A DNA stretch of 64,000 nt, taken from contig NZ_FNKN01000001.1 in assembly GCF_900102175.1 (NCBI RefSeq), positions 1,116,001-1,180,000 of the forward strand, given 5' to 3'. Position 1 is the first letter of the stretch. The number at the start of each line of letters is the position of its first letter. The notes below the pieces were generated by a model, which saw nothing but the letters and a program-made list of their open reading frames with translations, did no database searches and was not told where the DNA came from. Shown here piece after piece: positions 1 to 8,413 of this stretch. The stretch is from Microbacterium sp. cf332 (GTDB lineage Bacteria > Actinomycetota > Actinomycetes > Actinomycetales > Microbacteriaceae). The position numbers and the translations under genes are program-made.

Positions 1-775
1 TACCCACCTGGAGGTCGAGCCCGTAGACGCGGGCGAGCTCGTCCACGGCGCCCGGTGCGTCGCCGGCGAGCCGGTCGAGCGGCCCCGCCGCGAACTCGCG
101 TCGGACGAGCATCGCCGACTGCGCGAAGGGCAGCACGCCGACGGCATCCCGCACCGCGTCGGGGAACGATCCGACGGGGATGTAGGCGCCGGCGACGAAA
201 CCGGTGAGGGTCCCCACGAGCGTCGAGAGACCGGAGTACGACCCGCTCGTGCGCAGGAACGACACGACGAACGCCCACAGGGCCGTGTACGCCGCGACCG
301 ACAGCACGGTCCACAGCACGATCCGCGCGATCTGCCCGGTGTCCGGGAGGGTGCCGCCGGTGGCGGCGAGGTAGCCGAGGGCCACGGCGAGCACGATGAG
401 GGTCGTGATCAGTCCGATCACGAATGCCGAGCCGAGGTAGCCGAGCACGAGCTGCGCCCGGTGCACCGGGGAGACGAGGAAGTCGCGGAACCGACCGGTC
501 GCGGCGTCCTCGACGAAGGTCGAGAGCGCGCCGAGCGGCGTCGTGACCGCCGCGACCGCGACGACGCCGGCGAACATCCAGGAGTCGACGAAGTCGCGCG
601 CTGCGTCGCCGTCGAAGCCGGGCGTCGCCGCGAGCGAGTCGACCTGCATCTGCCCGAGGAACAGCGCGTACAGCAGGAACACGACGAGCGCGCCGGTCAA
701 CGAGAAGAACACCCCGAGCGGGTCGCGGTAGAACAGCCGGAGGTTGCGGCCGACATAGGCGCGTACGGTTCTCAT
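1..775 (-). CDS. ABC-2 type exporter permease (DrrB-like), 3' end outside window
   Basis: This is the membrane half of a two-gene ABC-2 exporter of the daunorubicin-resistance type. It would form the channel powered by the ATPase encoded just upstream; the substrate cannot be told. The start is an ATG at 775 overlapping the ATPase stop as ATGA, so the two are translationally coupled. About 258 residues are visible: a short cytoplasmic start (MRTVRAYVGRNLRLFYRDP) and then about five hydrophobic segments, the usual ABC2_membrane layout. The reading frame is still open at position 1, so the C-terminus is missing from this window. Confidence 0.88.
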   Translation of the reverse strand, partial: MRTVRAYVGRNLRLFYRDPLGVFFSLTGALVVFLLYALFLGQMQVDSLAATPGFDGDAARDFVDSWMFAGVVAVAAVTTPLGALSTFVEDAATGRFRDFLVSPVHRAQLVLGYLGSAFVIGLITTLIVLAVALGYLAATGGTLPDTGQIARIVLWTVLSVAAYTALWAFVVSFLRTSGSYSGLSTLVGTLTGFVAGAYIPVGSFPDAVRDAVGVLPFAQSAMLVRREFAAGPLDRLAGDAPGAVDELARVYGLDLQVG

Positions 776-1653
776 CGCGACTCCTCCCCCGCGCCGGCCC
801 GCCCGGTGAGCGCGAGGAAGACGTCGTCCATGCGTCCGTGACGGAACTCGAAGTCGAGCACCGCGTCGCCCCGTTCGGTCAGGATCCGGCGCGCCTCCGT
901 GGCGTCCGCCACAGCGATCCGCTCGTCTCCGCCGGCGGTGACGAGCGACAGGACGCTGGAGCTGTAGCGCGCCCGCAACTGCGCCGGTGTGCCGTCGGCG
1001 ACGATGCGTCCGCGATCGATGATGCACACCTGGTCGGCCTCCTCCGTCTCCTCCAGGTAATGGGTCGTGAGGAAGACGGTGAGTCCCGCGCGCTCGCGGA
1101 GCTCGTGGATCGTGCGCCACACCATCTGACGGCTCGCGGGGTCGAGACCCGTCGTCGGCTCGTCGAGGAAGACGATCTCGGGATCGTGGAGCAGCGCCCG
1201 CGCGATGTCGGCGCGACGACGCTGCCCGCCCGACAGCCGTCCGTAGCGACGGTCGACGAAGTCGCGCAGATCGATGATCTCGGCGAGATGATCGATGCGG
1301 TCCCGGATGGCCGCCGTCGAGCCGAGGTAGGGCCGCGCACGCACCGCGAGGTTCTCGCGGACGGTGAGTGCGGCGTCGAGGAGGGAGTCCTGGAACACGA
1401 CCCCGATCGCCCGCCGCACGGCATCGCCGTCGGTGAGCACGTCGTGGCCCGCGACCTCGAGCGAGCCGGCATCCGGCTGGATGACGGTCGTCAGGGCGCC
1501 GATCGTCGTCGACTTGCCCGCACCGTTGGTCCCCAGGAAGGCGAAGACGCCGCCCGCCGGCACATCGAAGCTCACGTCGTCGACGGCGGTCAGGTCGCCG
1601 TAGCGCTTGGTCAGGCCGCGCACTACGGTCGGTGCGCTCGCTCTCGTGGTCAT
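772..1653 (-). CDS. ABC transporter ATP-binding protein (DrrA-like)
   Basis: ATPase subunit of the ABC-2 exporter, about 293 residues, cytoplasmic. Seen directly: Walker A GTNGAGKST near the N-terminus, signature LSGGQRRR, Walker B VFLDEPTTGLD, and an H-loop TTHYLEE. The C-terminal tail after the nucleotide domain is typical of DrrA and related exporters. I chose the ATG at 1653 over a GTG at 1668: GGAGG lies directly before it, and CACGCT sits 6 nt upstream in the position used by leaderless genes elsewhere in this window. The permease gene follows with a 4-nt overlap. DrrA/NatA/multidrug subfamilies cannot be separated by eye. Confidence 0.93.
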   Translation of the reverse strand: MTTRASAPTVVRGLTKRYGDLTAVDDVSFDVPAGGVFAFLGTNGAGKSTTIGALTTVIQPDAGSLEVAGHDVLTDGDAVRRAIGVVFQDSLLDAALTVRENLAVRARPYLGSTAAIRDRIDHLAEIIDLRDFVDRRYGRLSGGQRRRADIARALLHDPEIVFLDEPTTGLDPASRQMVWRTIHELRERAGLTVFLTTHYLEETEEADQVCIIDRGRIVADGTPAQLRARYSSSVLSLVTAGGDERIAVADATEARRILTERGDAVLDFEFRHGRMDDVFLALTGRAGAGEESR

Positions 1654-1747
1654 GCCTCCAGCGTGCACGAGGGGCGGCCCGCACGGCAGAGGTCATCCGG
1701 TCGATCCGTCGTCCACCGATCGGTGGACCCCGCGCGGACCGAACCGC

Positions 1748-2776
1748 TCAGGCGCCGTCGCCGTCCGCGCTCGGAGACTGCAGCTGCGCACGCCACCACG
1801 GCGTCTCGATGAACCCGCGCTTCAGGAAGAGCAGTTCCATGTTCGCCGACCAGCCGAGCACGCCATCGAGGTGGGCGAGCGAGTCCGTCACGAAGGAGTA
1901 CAGCTCGTCGACAGAGGTGGTGATCACCTCGCACAGGAGGGAATTCTGGTCGAGCGTCGCGGCGAGGTAGCGGACGAACGGGTACCGCGCGAGCTCACGG
2001 GCCACCGCCTCCATCCGTGCGGGCGCGACCGTCACCGAGAGGAAGGTCTCGGCCTCCATCCCGAGGGCCGCCGACTGCACGAGCGTGACGACGTCCACGC
2101 AACGGTGCTCCTTCATCCGATCGAACCGCCGCCGGACGCTCGACTCGTTGAGTCCGATGACCTCGCCGACCCGCTGGAACGACTCGCGGCCGTCGTGGCG
2201 GAGCACGTCGAGGATCTGCCGATCCACGTCGTCGAGATGATCGGGGTCGCACGTCTCGTCGCTGTCGGTCTCGGTGGCGACCGGCTGGTCCGACAGCAGA
2301 TCGGCGTACAGCTGCCGCCCCCAGTCGTAGCTCACCTTGTACACGTGCATGATCAGATCGCTGCGCCACCGTTCGACCCCGTCGATCGGCTGGAGGTCGA
2401 GCATGAGCTGCGGGTACCGGGTGGCGGTGCCGCGCACGACCACCTCGGCGATGATGTCGTAGCTGCCGGTCACGATGGTGCAGAAGCGGACGGAGGGGTT
2501 GCGGACCAGCTCCTCCGCGACCGCGACATGCGATCCGGGCGAGCAGTTGATGCGGACGAGGAACTGCGCGTGCGGGCCGTCCGCATCCAGGGCCGGCAGG
2601 GCGGCGACGCGCACGAGGCCGTCGGCGAGCAGCTGCTGACCACGCCGCGAGACCGTCGAGACGGGCGCTCCGATGCGGTCGGCGATCGCGCGCCAGCTGG
2701 CCCGTCCGTCGCGCTGCAGCGCGACGACGATGCGCTTGTCGACCTCGGTGAGGCGTTCGAGGACGAGCTGCCCCAT
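1748..2776 (-). CDS. Lrp/AsnC-family regulator with two tandem HTH-RAM units
   Basis: DNA-binding regulator of about 342 residues, twice the length of ordinary Lrp because it carries two AsnC-type winged helices and two RAM-like sensing halves. The first HTH begins near residue 8 (LTEVDKRIVVALQRDG), followed by a RAM segment with FLVRINCSPGSH. The second HTH begins near residue 157 (VDRQILDVLRHDG), again followed by a RAM segment. I start it at the ATG at 2776, which overlaps the stop of the hydrolase gene as ATGA; a longer frame to 2839 would read deep into that gene. It is the last gene of the peptide block and is the obvious candidate to sense amino acids or peptides and control that block, but its target is not proven. 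Confidence 0.9.
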   Translation of the reverse strand: MGQLVLERLTEVDKRIVVALQRDGRASWRAIADRIGAPVSTVSRRGQQLLADGLVRVAALPALDADGPHAQFLVRINCSPGSHVAVAEELVRNPSVRFCTIVTGSYDIIAEVVVRGTATRYPQLMLDLQPIDGVERWRSDLIMHVYKVSYDWGRQLYADLLSDQPVATETDSDETCDPDHLDDVDRQILDVLRHDGRESFQRVGEVIGLNESSVRRRFDRMKEHRCVDVVTLVQSAALGMEAETFLSVTVAPARMEAVARELARYPFVRYLAATLDQNSLLCEVITTSVDELYSFVTDSLAHLDGVLGWSANMELLFLKRGFIETPWWRAQLQSPSADGDGA

Positions 2777-3681
2777 CAGCGGCCCGACGCCGCCGCCGGA
2801 CGCACCTCGTGCAGGAAGTCGCGAACCGTGCTCGTCCATTCCTCCGCCTGCTCGATCTGAGGTGAATGACCCGACTTCTCGAAGATCTCGAGCCGGGCTC
2901 CCGGGATGAGTCCCGCGATCGTCTCACTGCACGATACCGGGGTGATCCAGTCGGTCCGGCCTACGGTCACGAGCGTCGGGACACCGATGCCCGGCAGCTG
3001 AGCCTTCAGGTCGTACTCCTTCAGATTCACCGAGAAGGCGTAGTTGTGTGCTTCGTACCGGTACGGAGTCGCCTGCACCTTGCGCTCGGTCGCCTCGGGG
3101 TCGTAGGTGAAGTCGTAGAGCGGCAGGATCTCGCGCCAGCAGTCACGCAGGTCGTCGTCGTCGCGCACGCGTCCCTCGTCGATGCGGTCGAACTTCTCCA
3201 TGTCGACCTCGACCCGGTCGCTCGCGAGCGCGTTCTCGCGCGCCAGCGCCGCGTGGGAGTTGTCGGCGGCGGTGTCCCGCAGCACGACGGCCTCGACCCG
3301 GTCGGGATAGCGGATCGCATACTCCATCGCCATGAACCCGCCGTAGGATCCGCCCGCCATGATGATGCGCTCGGCACCCAACCACGCACGGAGGCCGTCG
3401 ATGTCTGCAGCCCACTGCTCGTGGCTCAGCGTGCCGGCCCCCTCGCTCTCGCCGCTGCCACGGGCATCGAACACGACGACGCGATACTCGTCGGCGAGCC
3501 GCCCGAAGCTCGCGCGCGGCTCGGCTCGCGAACCCAGGCCCGGCGCCCCGTGGTGGGCGATGATGACGGGCGCGTCGTCGGGGCCGAGCACCTCGACCGC
3601 CAACTCGTTGTCGTTGATGCGCACCCGCTGGGCGGTGCTGGTCGCGCGGGCGAACTCCGGTGACACGGTCTCGTCTGCCAT
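2776..3681 (-). CDS. Alpha/beta hydrolase, proline iminopeptidase-like
   Basis: Cytoplasmic serine hydrolase of 301 residues. The oxyanion-hole motif HHGAPG is at about residues 43-48, the nucleophile elbow GGSYGG places the catalytic Ser at 112, and a late SGHSPQIEQ supplies the likely catalytic His near 275. The overall pattern resembles proline iminopeptidases, which carry HGGPG at the first position. Its place between an M24 gene and the Lrp gene in a peptide-transport operon fits release of N-terminal residues from imported peptides. Start ATG at 3681 with AAGGAAA upstream. Esterase or other hydrolase activity cannot be excluded. Confidence 0.85.
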   Translation of the reverse strand: MADETVSPEFARATSTAQRVRINDNELAVEVLGPDDAPVIIAHHGAPGLGSRAEPRASFGRLADEYRVVVFDARGSGESEGAGTLSHEQWAADIDGLRAWLGAERIIMAGGSYGGFMAMEYAIRYPDRVEAVVLRDTAADNSHAALARENALASDRVEVDMEKFDRIDEGRVRDDDDLRDCWREILPLYDFTYDPEATERKVQATPYRYEAHNYAFSVNLKEYDLKAQLPGIGVPTLVTVGRTDWITPVSCSETIAGLIPGARLEIFEKSGHSPQIEQAEEWTSTVRDFLHEVRPAAASGR

Positions 3682-3724
3682 GGGTTTCCTTCCGATCGAG
3701 CGGTGGGCGGGCGCGCGGTAGCGC

Positions 3725-4912
3725 CTAGAGCGGGATGACGCAGTCGTCGAGCGAGCGCGGGTACGCCGTCAGCGGCTCGGCTCCGTCGGCGGTGACGAGC
3801 ATGCTGTCGCTGATGCGGTAGCCCGCGTGGCCCGGGATGTAGATGCCCGGCTCGTTCGAGACGATCATCCCCTCCTCGAGCACTGTGGGATCGCCGTCCT
3901 CGAGCCAGGGCGGCTCGTGCATGCCGAGACCGATCCCGTGCCCCTGCCGGTGCCGCAGATACCCGCCGAGACCCGCATCGCGGATGACGTCGAGGCAGAC
4001 GCGGTTGCTGTCCGCGCACCGCACGCCGGCGGCGATCGCGCGCCCGCCCGCGGCCTGCGCGTCGCGCACGGCGTCGTGGTAGCGGCGCTGCTCGGGTGTC
4101 GGGTCGCCGAGGACGAAGGTCCGCTCCCCTTCGACGAAGCGCCCGCCCACGGCGGCGCCCAGAGACAGCATGAACGTGTCGCCGGGTCGCAGCCGGTACG
4201 ACGACGGCAGACCGTGTGGCAGGGCCGAGTTCGCAGCGGCGTAGACGAGTCCGCCCGCGAGGAACGAGATGACGACGACGTCGGCGTGCTCGCGGTACAT
4301 CCGTCCGACTCCGTCGCGCCCGACGTGCGCGGCGAGCTCCGCCTCGGAGGGCAGCTCGCCGCCGGCCGCGACCGCCTCGCGGACGAGGGCGACCCCCGTC
4401 TCGAGCATGAGATCGGTGATGCGCGCCGCCTCGCGATGCAGCGCGATCTCCTCGGGCAGCTTGACGAAGCGGGCACGGGTGACGGCATCCGTCGGAGCGA
4501 ACGCGGTGTCGGGCAGGGCGGCCTGCAGCAGCGCGAGGCGATGCAGGGTCATGCGCGTCGTGATGCCGACGCTGCGCGGGGCCTCCGGTGTGGCGCGAGC
4601 GAGCGGCAGGAAGGGGTTCTCGAGACCCGGATACTCCGCGAAGTCCACAATCTCGGCTCGGGCCGACTGCTCCTCGGCGTGCTGCCTCTCGAGCGCGGGC
4701 ACGAGCAGGACGGTGCGGTCGGCGTCGAGGTAGACCGCGACCGGTCGTTCGCCGGAGTGGTGGAAGAAGCCGGTGAGGTACGACACATCCTCGGGGTCGT
4801 CCGTGATGATCGCGGAGATCCCCTCGTCGTCGAGCCGGCCGCGCAGGCGGGTCTGGATGCGGTCGTAGACGGCGGGAGCGAGGCGCTGCCGGAAGGCGGT
4901 CTCAGCGTTCAT
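3725..4912 (-). CDS. M24 (pita-bread fold) protein, Xaa-Pro aminopeptidase or creatinase-like
   Basis: 395 residues: an N-terminal creatinase-type domain (about 1-150) and a C-terminal M24 catalytic domain. HGIGLGMHE and the EGMIVSNEPGIY segment are conserved. However the usual first two metal-binding Asp positions read LSLGA and VEGERTF (Ser and Glu), and the late Glu reads RISDS (Ser). Classical prolidases keep Asp, Asp, His, Glu, Glu, whereas creatinase-type members lose metal ligands. So the fold is certain, but metal-dependent Xaa-Pro cleavage is not. It overlaps the upstream permease gene by 11 nt, so it belongs to the peptide transport operon. Confidence 0.87.
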   Translation of the reverse strand: MNAETAFRQRLAPAVYDRIQTRLRGRLDDEGISAIITDDPEDVSYLTGFFHHSGERPVAVYLDADRTVLLVPALERQHAEEQSARAEIVDFAEYPGLENPFLPLARATPEAPRSVGITTRMTLHRLALLQAALPDTAFAPTDAVTRARFVKLPEEIALHREAARITDLMLETGVALVREAVAAGGELPSEAELAAHVGRDGVGRMYREHADVVVISFLAGGLVYAAANSALPHGLPSSYRLRPGDTFMLSLGAAVGGRFVEGERTFVLGDPTPEQRRYHDAVRDAQAAGGRAIAAGVRCADSNRVCLDVIRDAGLGGYLRHRQGHGIGLGMHEPPWLEDGDPTVLEEGMIVSNEPGIYIPGHAGYRISDSMLVTADGAEPLTAYPRSLDDCVIPL

Positions 4913-5804
4913 GGCTTCTCGGATTCCGTGCGTCGTTGTAGGCGATGGAGAGCAGCGTGGCGGACAGGACGAGCGCGAGGATCGCGAGCGACGGGAACAG
5001 CGTGAGCCACCAGGCGCTCACCATCGCGCCCGACTGCTGCGCCTCGAACAGGATGCGTCCCCACGACCAGGTCGTCGGATCGCCGAGTCCGAGGAACGAC
5101 AGCCCGGCGGCCGAGAGCACCGCGCGCGACGCGGTCACCACGACCGAGACGACGACGACCGGTGTGACCGCGGGCAGCACGTGGCGCCCGAGGATCCACG
5201 CCGAGTTCCGCGTCATGAGACGCGCGGCGTCGATGTACGGCAGCTGCACGACGGCGAGCGCCTGCGACCGCACGAGGCGGGTGACCTCGGGCCACGAGAA
5301 CGCCGCCACCACGAGGATGATCGTCGACGTCGAAGGCCCGACGAGGGCGGCCACGAGGATCATCAGCGGCAGGACGGGCAGCGACAGCGTGAGGTCGACC
5401 AGGACGCTGACGACGGCGTCCACCGGACGCCAGTAAGCGCCGATGATGGCGATGAGCGTTCCGAAGGCGATCGCGATGGCCGACGCCGCGAGCGCGACGA
5501 GGACCGACTGCTGCGTGCCCCACACCACTTCGGCGAAGACGTCGCGACCGAGCGCATCCGTGCCGAACCAGTGCGTGCCGCTCGGTGCCCGCAGGACGTC
5601 GGTGCCGTAGCTCGCCGGGTAGGGCGCGAGCAGCGGTGCCGCGAACGCCACGACGACGAGGCCGAGCAGGATCGCGAGCGAGATCATGCCGAGCGGCTGA
5701 CGGCGGAAGGCCCGCCACGTCTGTCTGCTGGCCCGCCTGCCGTCGGCTCCGGCGGTCTCGATGACGGGAGCGACGACCTCGGTCGCCGGAAGGGGGGCGG
5801 TCAT
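4902..5804 (-). CDS. dppC: Peptide ABC transporter permease (DppC/OppC-like)
   Basis: Second inner-membrane subunit of a dipeptide/oligopeptide importer, 300 residues. A cytoplasmic N-terminus is followed by a first TM at about 40-62 (LGMISLAILLGLVVVAFAAP), the DppC-typical GTDALGRDVFAEV motif near residue 90, and five further TM segments. The start is the ATG at 5804, overlapping the dppB stop as ATGA; a longer upstream frame is only the antisense-like extension through dppB. It would pair with DppB and receive peptides from the lipoprotein encoded upstream. Substrate spectrum is unknown. Confidence 0.93.
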   Translation of the reverse strand: MTAPLPATEVVAPVIETAGADGRRASRQTWRAFRRQPLGMISLAILLGLVVVAFAAPLLAPYPASYGTDVLRAPSGTHWFGTDALGRDVFAEVVWGTQQSVLVALAASAIAIAFGTLIAIIGAYWRPVDAVVSVLVDLTLSLPVLPLMILVAALVGPSTSTIILVVAAFSWPEVTRLVRSQALAVVQLPYIDAARLMTRNSAWILGRHVLPAVTPVVVVSVVVTASRAVLSAAGLSFLGLGDPTTWSWGRILFEAQQSGAMVSAWWLTLFPSLAILALVLSATLLSIAYNDARNPRSHER

Positions 5805-6763
5805 GCTGTCTTCACTCTCGGGTCGAGGAAGCCGTAGGCGGTGTCGGTGAGCAGGTTCGCGACGACGACGGTGGCCGCGAGCAGCAGGAACGCCCCCTGG
5901 AGGACGGGGAAGTCGAGCTGCGTGACCGCCTCGTAGATCCCGCGTCCGATCCCGGGGTAGGCGAACACGGTCTCGGTCAGGACGGCTCCGCCGACGAGGA
6001 ACCCGAGCTGCAGTCCGATGAGCGTGGTCGCCGGGAGCAGAGCGTTGCGCACGGCGTGCCGCCACAGGATGCTGCGCGGCGGCACCCCCTTCGCGCGGGC
6101 GAGCGTGATGTAGTCCTCGCCGAGGGCGTCGATCAGCGTCGCCCGCATCGTCAGCACGTACGACCCGAGCTGGATGAGGGTGAGCGAGACGACCGGCAGC
6201 ACGAGATGCGACAGCACCGACCCGTACCACTCCACCCCGTAGACCCCGTCGTCGTAGGCGCCGCCGATGGGGAACGCCCGCAGGACGAGGCCGAAGAAGA
6301 ACAGCAGGACGATGCCGACCGATGGCACGAACAGAGACTGCCCGGTCACACCGAACACCTGCACGAGCCGGTCGAGGAAGCGGTTCCGGTGGGATGCGGC
6401 CAGCACGCCGAGCGGGATGCCGACGGCGATCGTCAGGAACAGCGCCGACATCGTCAGGAGCAGCGTCCACGGCAGCCGCTGCATCAGCACGTCGACCACC
6501 GGGATCGACTGCGTGAAGCTCGTGCCGAGGTTCCCCTGCAGCATCTGCCCGAGGTACAGCACGTACTGCACGATGAGCGGCTGGTCGAGGCCGTACTGGG
6601 TGAGAAGGGCCGCCCGTGTCTCGTCGGTCATGTTCGGGCTCGCGATCGCGAGCGCCGGGTCACCGGGCAGGAGACGCAGCAGGAGGAACGTCACGGTCAC
6701 GGCGAACAGGATCGTGAACAGCCCCCGGCCGAAACGGCGGAGCGCGAACAGCGCGATGGACAT
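5801..6763 (-). CDS. dppB: Peptide ABC transporter permease (DppB/OppB-like)
   Basis: First inner-membrane subunit of the peptide importer, 320 residues. The N-terminal TM is followed by the family motif LPGDPALAI and later by the BPD_transp_1 EAA-type loop (LIDALGEDYITLARAKGVPP) that contacts the ATPase. Six TM segments are visible, with the C-terminal stretch TDTAYGFLDPRV typical of DppB. It begins 18 nt after the binding-protein gene and overlaps dppC by 4 nt, so all are on one message. Confidence 0.94.
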   Translation of the reverse strand: MSIALFALRRFGRGLFTILFAVTVTFLLLRLLPGDPALAIASPNMTDETRAALLTQYGLDQPLIVQYVLYLGQMLQGNLGTSFTQSIPVVDVLMQRLPWTLLLTMSALFLTIAVGIPLGVLAASHRNRFLDRLVQVFGVTGQSLFVPSVGIVLLFFFGLVLRAFPIGGAYDDGVYGVEWYGSVLSHLVLPVVSLTLIQLGSYVLTMRATLIDALGEDYITLARAKGVPPRSILWRHAVRNALLPATTLIGLQLGFLVGGAVLTETVFAYPGIGRGIYEAVTQLDFPVLQGAFLLLAATVVVANLLTDTAYGFLDPRVKTA

Positions 6764-6781
6764 GAGCGGCCCTTCTCCCTG

Positions 6782-8413
6782 CTACTCGGCGACCTTGGAG
6801 GCGCCGGCGATCGACTCGGGGTTCACGATCGACAGCAGCTCGCTGGGCTTCGAGACGAATCCGGTCCACTCCGAGCTGTGCGCGACGTACAGGTTCTGCG
6901 TGTACATCACGTTGTCGTAGACCTGTTCGTGCACGATCCGTGCCGCCTCGCGCATGAGCTCGATCTTCTCGTCCTCGTCGAACGTCGAGCCGGCCTCGGC
7001 GATCAGGCCGTTCAGCTCGGGGTCGTCGACGTAGGTGTAGTTGATCGCCCCGCCGGGCAGGTACGACAGGCTGAAGTTCGTCACCGGGTCGTCCATGATC
7101 GCGAAGTTGCCCGCGTAGATGTCGTAGTCGCCCTCGTTCGTCCGGGCGAGGTACGTGTTCCGTTCCAGGCCCTGCAACTCGATCGCGATGCCCGCCTCCG
7201 CGGCGCCGTCCTTGACCAGCTGAGCCCACTGGCTCGTCACGGGGTCCTGCAGCGAGTACAGCAGACGGAACGACACGGGGAACATGCCGTCGGCGCCGGC
7301 GGTGTAGCCCGCCTGCTCCATCAGGTCGCGCGACATCTCCGGGTCGTACTCGTACTCGGTGATGCCGTCGTCGTAGTACTTCGACAGCACCGGCATCAGC
7401 GGGCTCGACCCGGTCGAGACGGCCTGCCCCTGGAGCACGACGGACCGGATCGCCTCGTAGTCGGCGGCGTGCGCGAGCGCCTGGCGCACCTCGACCTTGG
7501 CCAGGTCGGCCTGCTGCATGTTGTAGGTCATGTGGGCGTATCCGAGGCCGGTGACCTCGACGACCTCGATACCCGCGGTGTTGCGCAGCTGCTCGACCTG
7601 GGCGGGCGGCAGCGAGTTGGCGATGGCGTCGACCTCGCCGCTCTGCAGCGCGAGGATCTCCGTGTTGACGTCGGGATAGACGCGGTACACCACCTGCGCG
7701 GGGATCGGCGTGCCGCCCTCGACGAGCGGGTAGTCCTCGACGCGATCGAGCGTGTAGGACTGACCCACCTGCACCCCGGTGAGAACGTACGGACCCGCGC
7801 TGACCCAGCCGCCGTCCGAGCCGTCGTTCGCGAACTCCGCGACGGACCCGGCGGGCTCGAACACGTGCTGGGGAACGACGTTCCCCCAGAACCCGATCTC
7901 CTCGACGATGGACGAGTCGGGCTGCGACAGCGTGATCTCGACGCGGGTGTCCGACACCGCCTCCGCCGAGGCGAAGTTCCCCATCTGGCCGTAGTAGGTG
8001 CCGGCGGGCGCATCCTGCTTGACGGCGTTCATCGTGTAGGCGACGTCGTCCGCCGTCACCGGCTCACCGTCGCTCCACGTCATGTCGTCGCGGATCTCAT
8101 AGAACCCCGTCGTGTCGTCGACGTATCCCCACTCGACGGCGAGCTGCGGCGACTTCGAACCGTCGTCGTCGATGCTCAGCAGGTGCGGGTACATGAGGTT
8201 CGTCACCCAGTAATCGCTCCGGCTGTTGCCGATCAGCGGGTTGTAGTTGACGACGTCCGTCGTCGTGGCGATCGTGAGGGTCTCGTCGCCGGCTCCCGCC
8301 GGCGTCCCCTCCGTCGCCGTGGGCGCCTGCGGAGCGCAGGAGCTCAGTGCTAGTGCGGCGGATGCCGCGATGACGCCGATGGCGGCGCGTTTGCCGTGTG
8401 ATGTCACACCCAT
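6782..8413 (-). CDS. Peptide ABC transporter substrate-binding lipoprotein (SBP family 5)
   Basis: Extracellular receptor of the importer, 543 residues, tethered by a lipid. A signal peptide with lipobox LALSSC ends near residue 28 and is followed by a Pro/Thr-rich linker. The body is SBP_bac_5: TIATTTDVVNYNPL near the start, YPHLLSIDDDG, ITLSQPDSSIVEE, and QDPVTSQWAQLVKD in lobe II. The ATG at 8413 overlaps the upstream M19 gene by 10 nt; the much longer frame reaching beyond 10 kb is an artefact running antisense through other genes. Dipeptide versus longer-peptide preference cannot be read from sequence. Confidence 0.94.
   Translation of the reverse strand: MGVTSHGKRAAIGVIAASAALALSSCAPQAPTATEGTPAGAGDETLTIATTTDVVNYNPLIGNSRSDYWVTNLMYPHLLSIDDDGSKSPQLAVEWGYVDDTTGFYEIRDDMTWSDGEPVTADDVAYTMNAVKQDAPAGTYYGQMGNFASAEAVSDTRVEITLSQPDSSIVEEIGFWGNVVPQHVFEPAGSVAEFANDGSDGGWVSAGPYVLTGVQVGQSYTLDRVEDYPLVEGGTPIPAQVVYRVYPDVNTEILALQSGEVDAIANSLPPAQVEQLRNTAGIEVVEVTGLGYAHMTYNMQQADLAKVEVRQALAHAADYEAIRSVVLQGQAVSTGSSPLMPVLSKYYDDGITEYEYDPEMSRDLMEQAGYTAGADGMFPVSFRLLYSLQDPVTSQWAQLVKDGAAEAGIAIELQGLERNTYLARTNEGDYDIYAGNFAIMDDPVTNFSLSYLPGGAINYTYVDDPELNGLIAEAGSTFDEDEKIELMREAARIVHEQVYDNVMYTQNLYVAHSSEWTGFVSKPSELLSIVNPESIAGASKVAE

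Noticed and set aside
6056..8353. A 765-residue plus-strand open frame
   Set aside because: Antisense to dppB and the binding lipoprotein; composition is that of a shadow frame.
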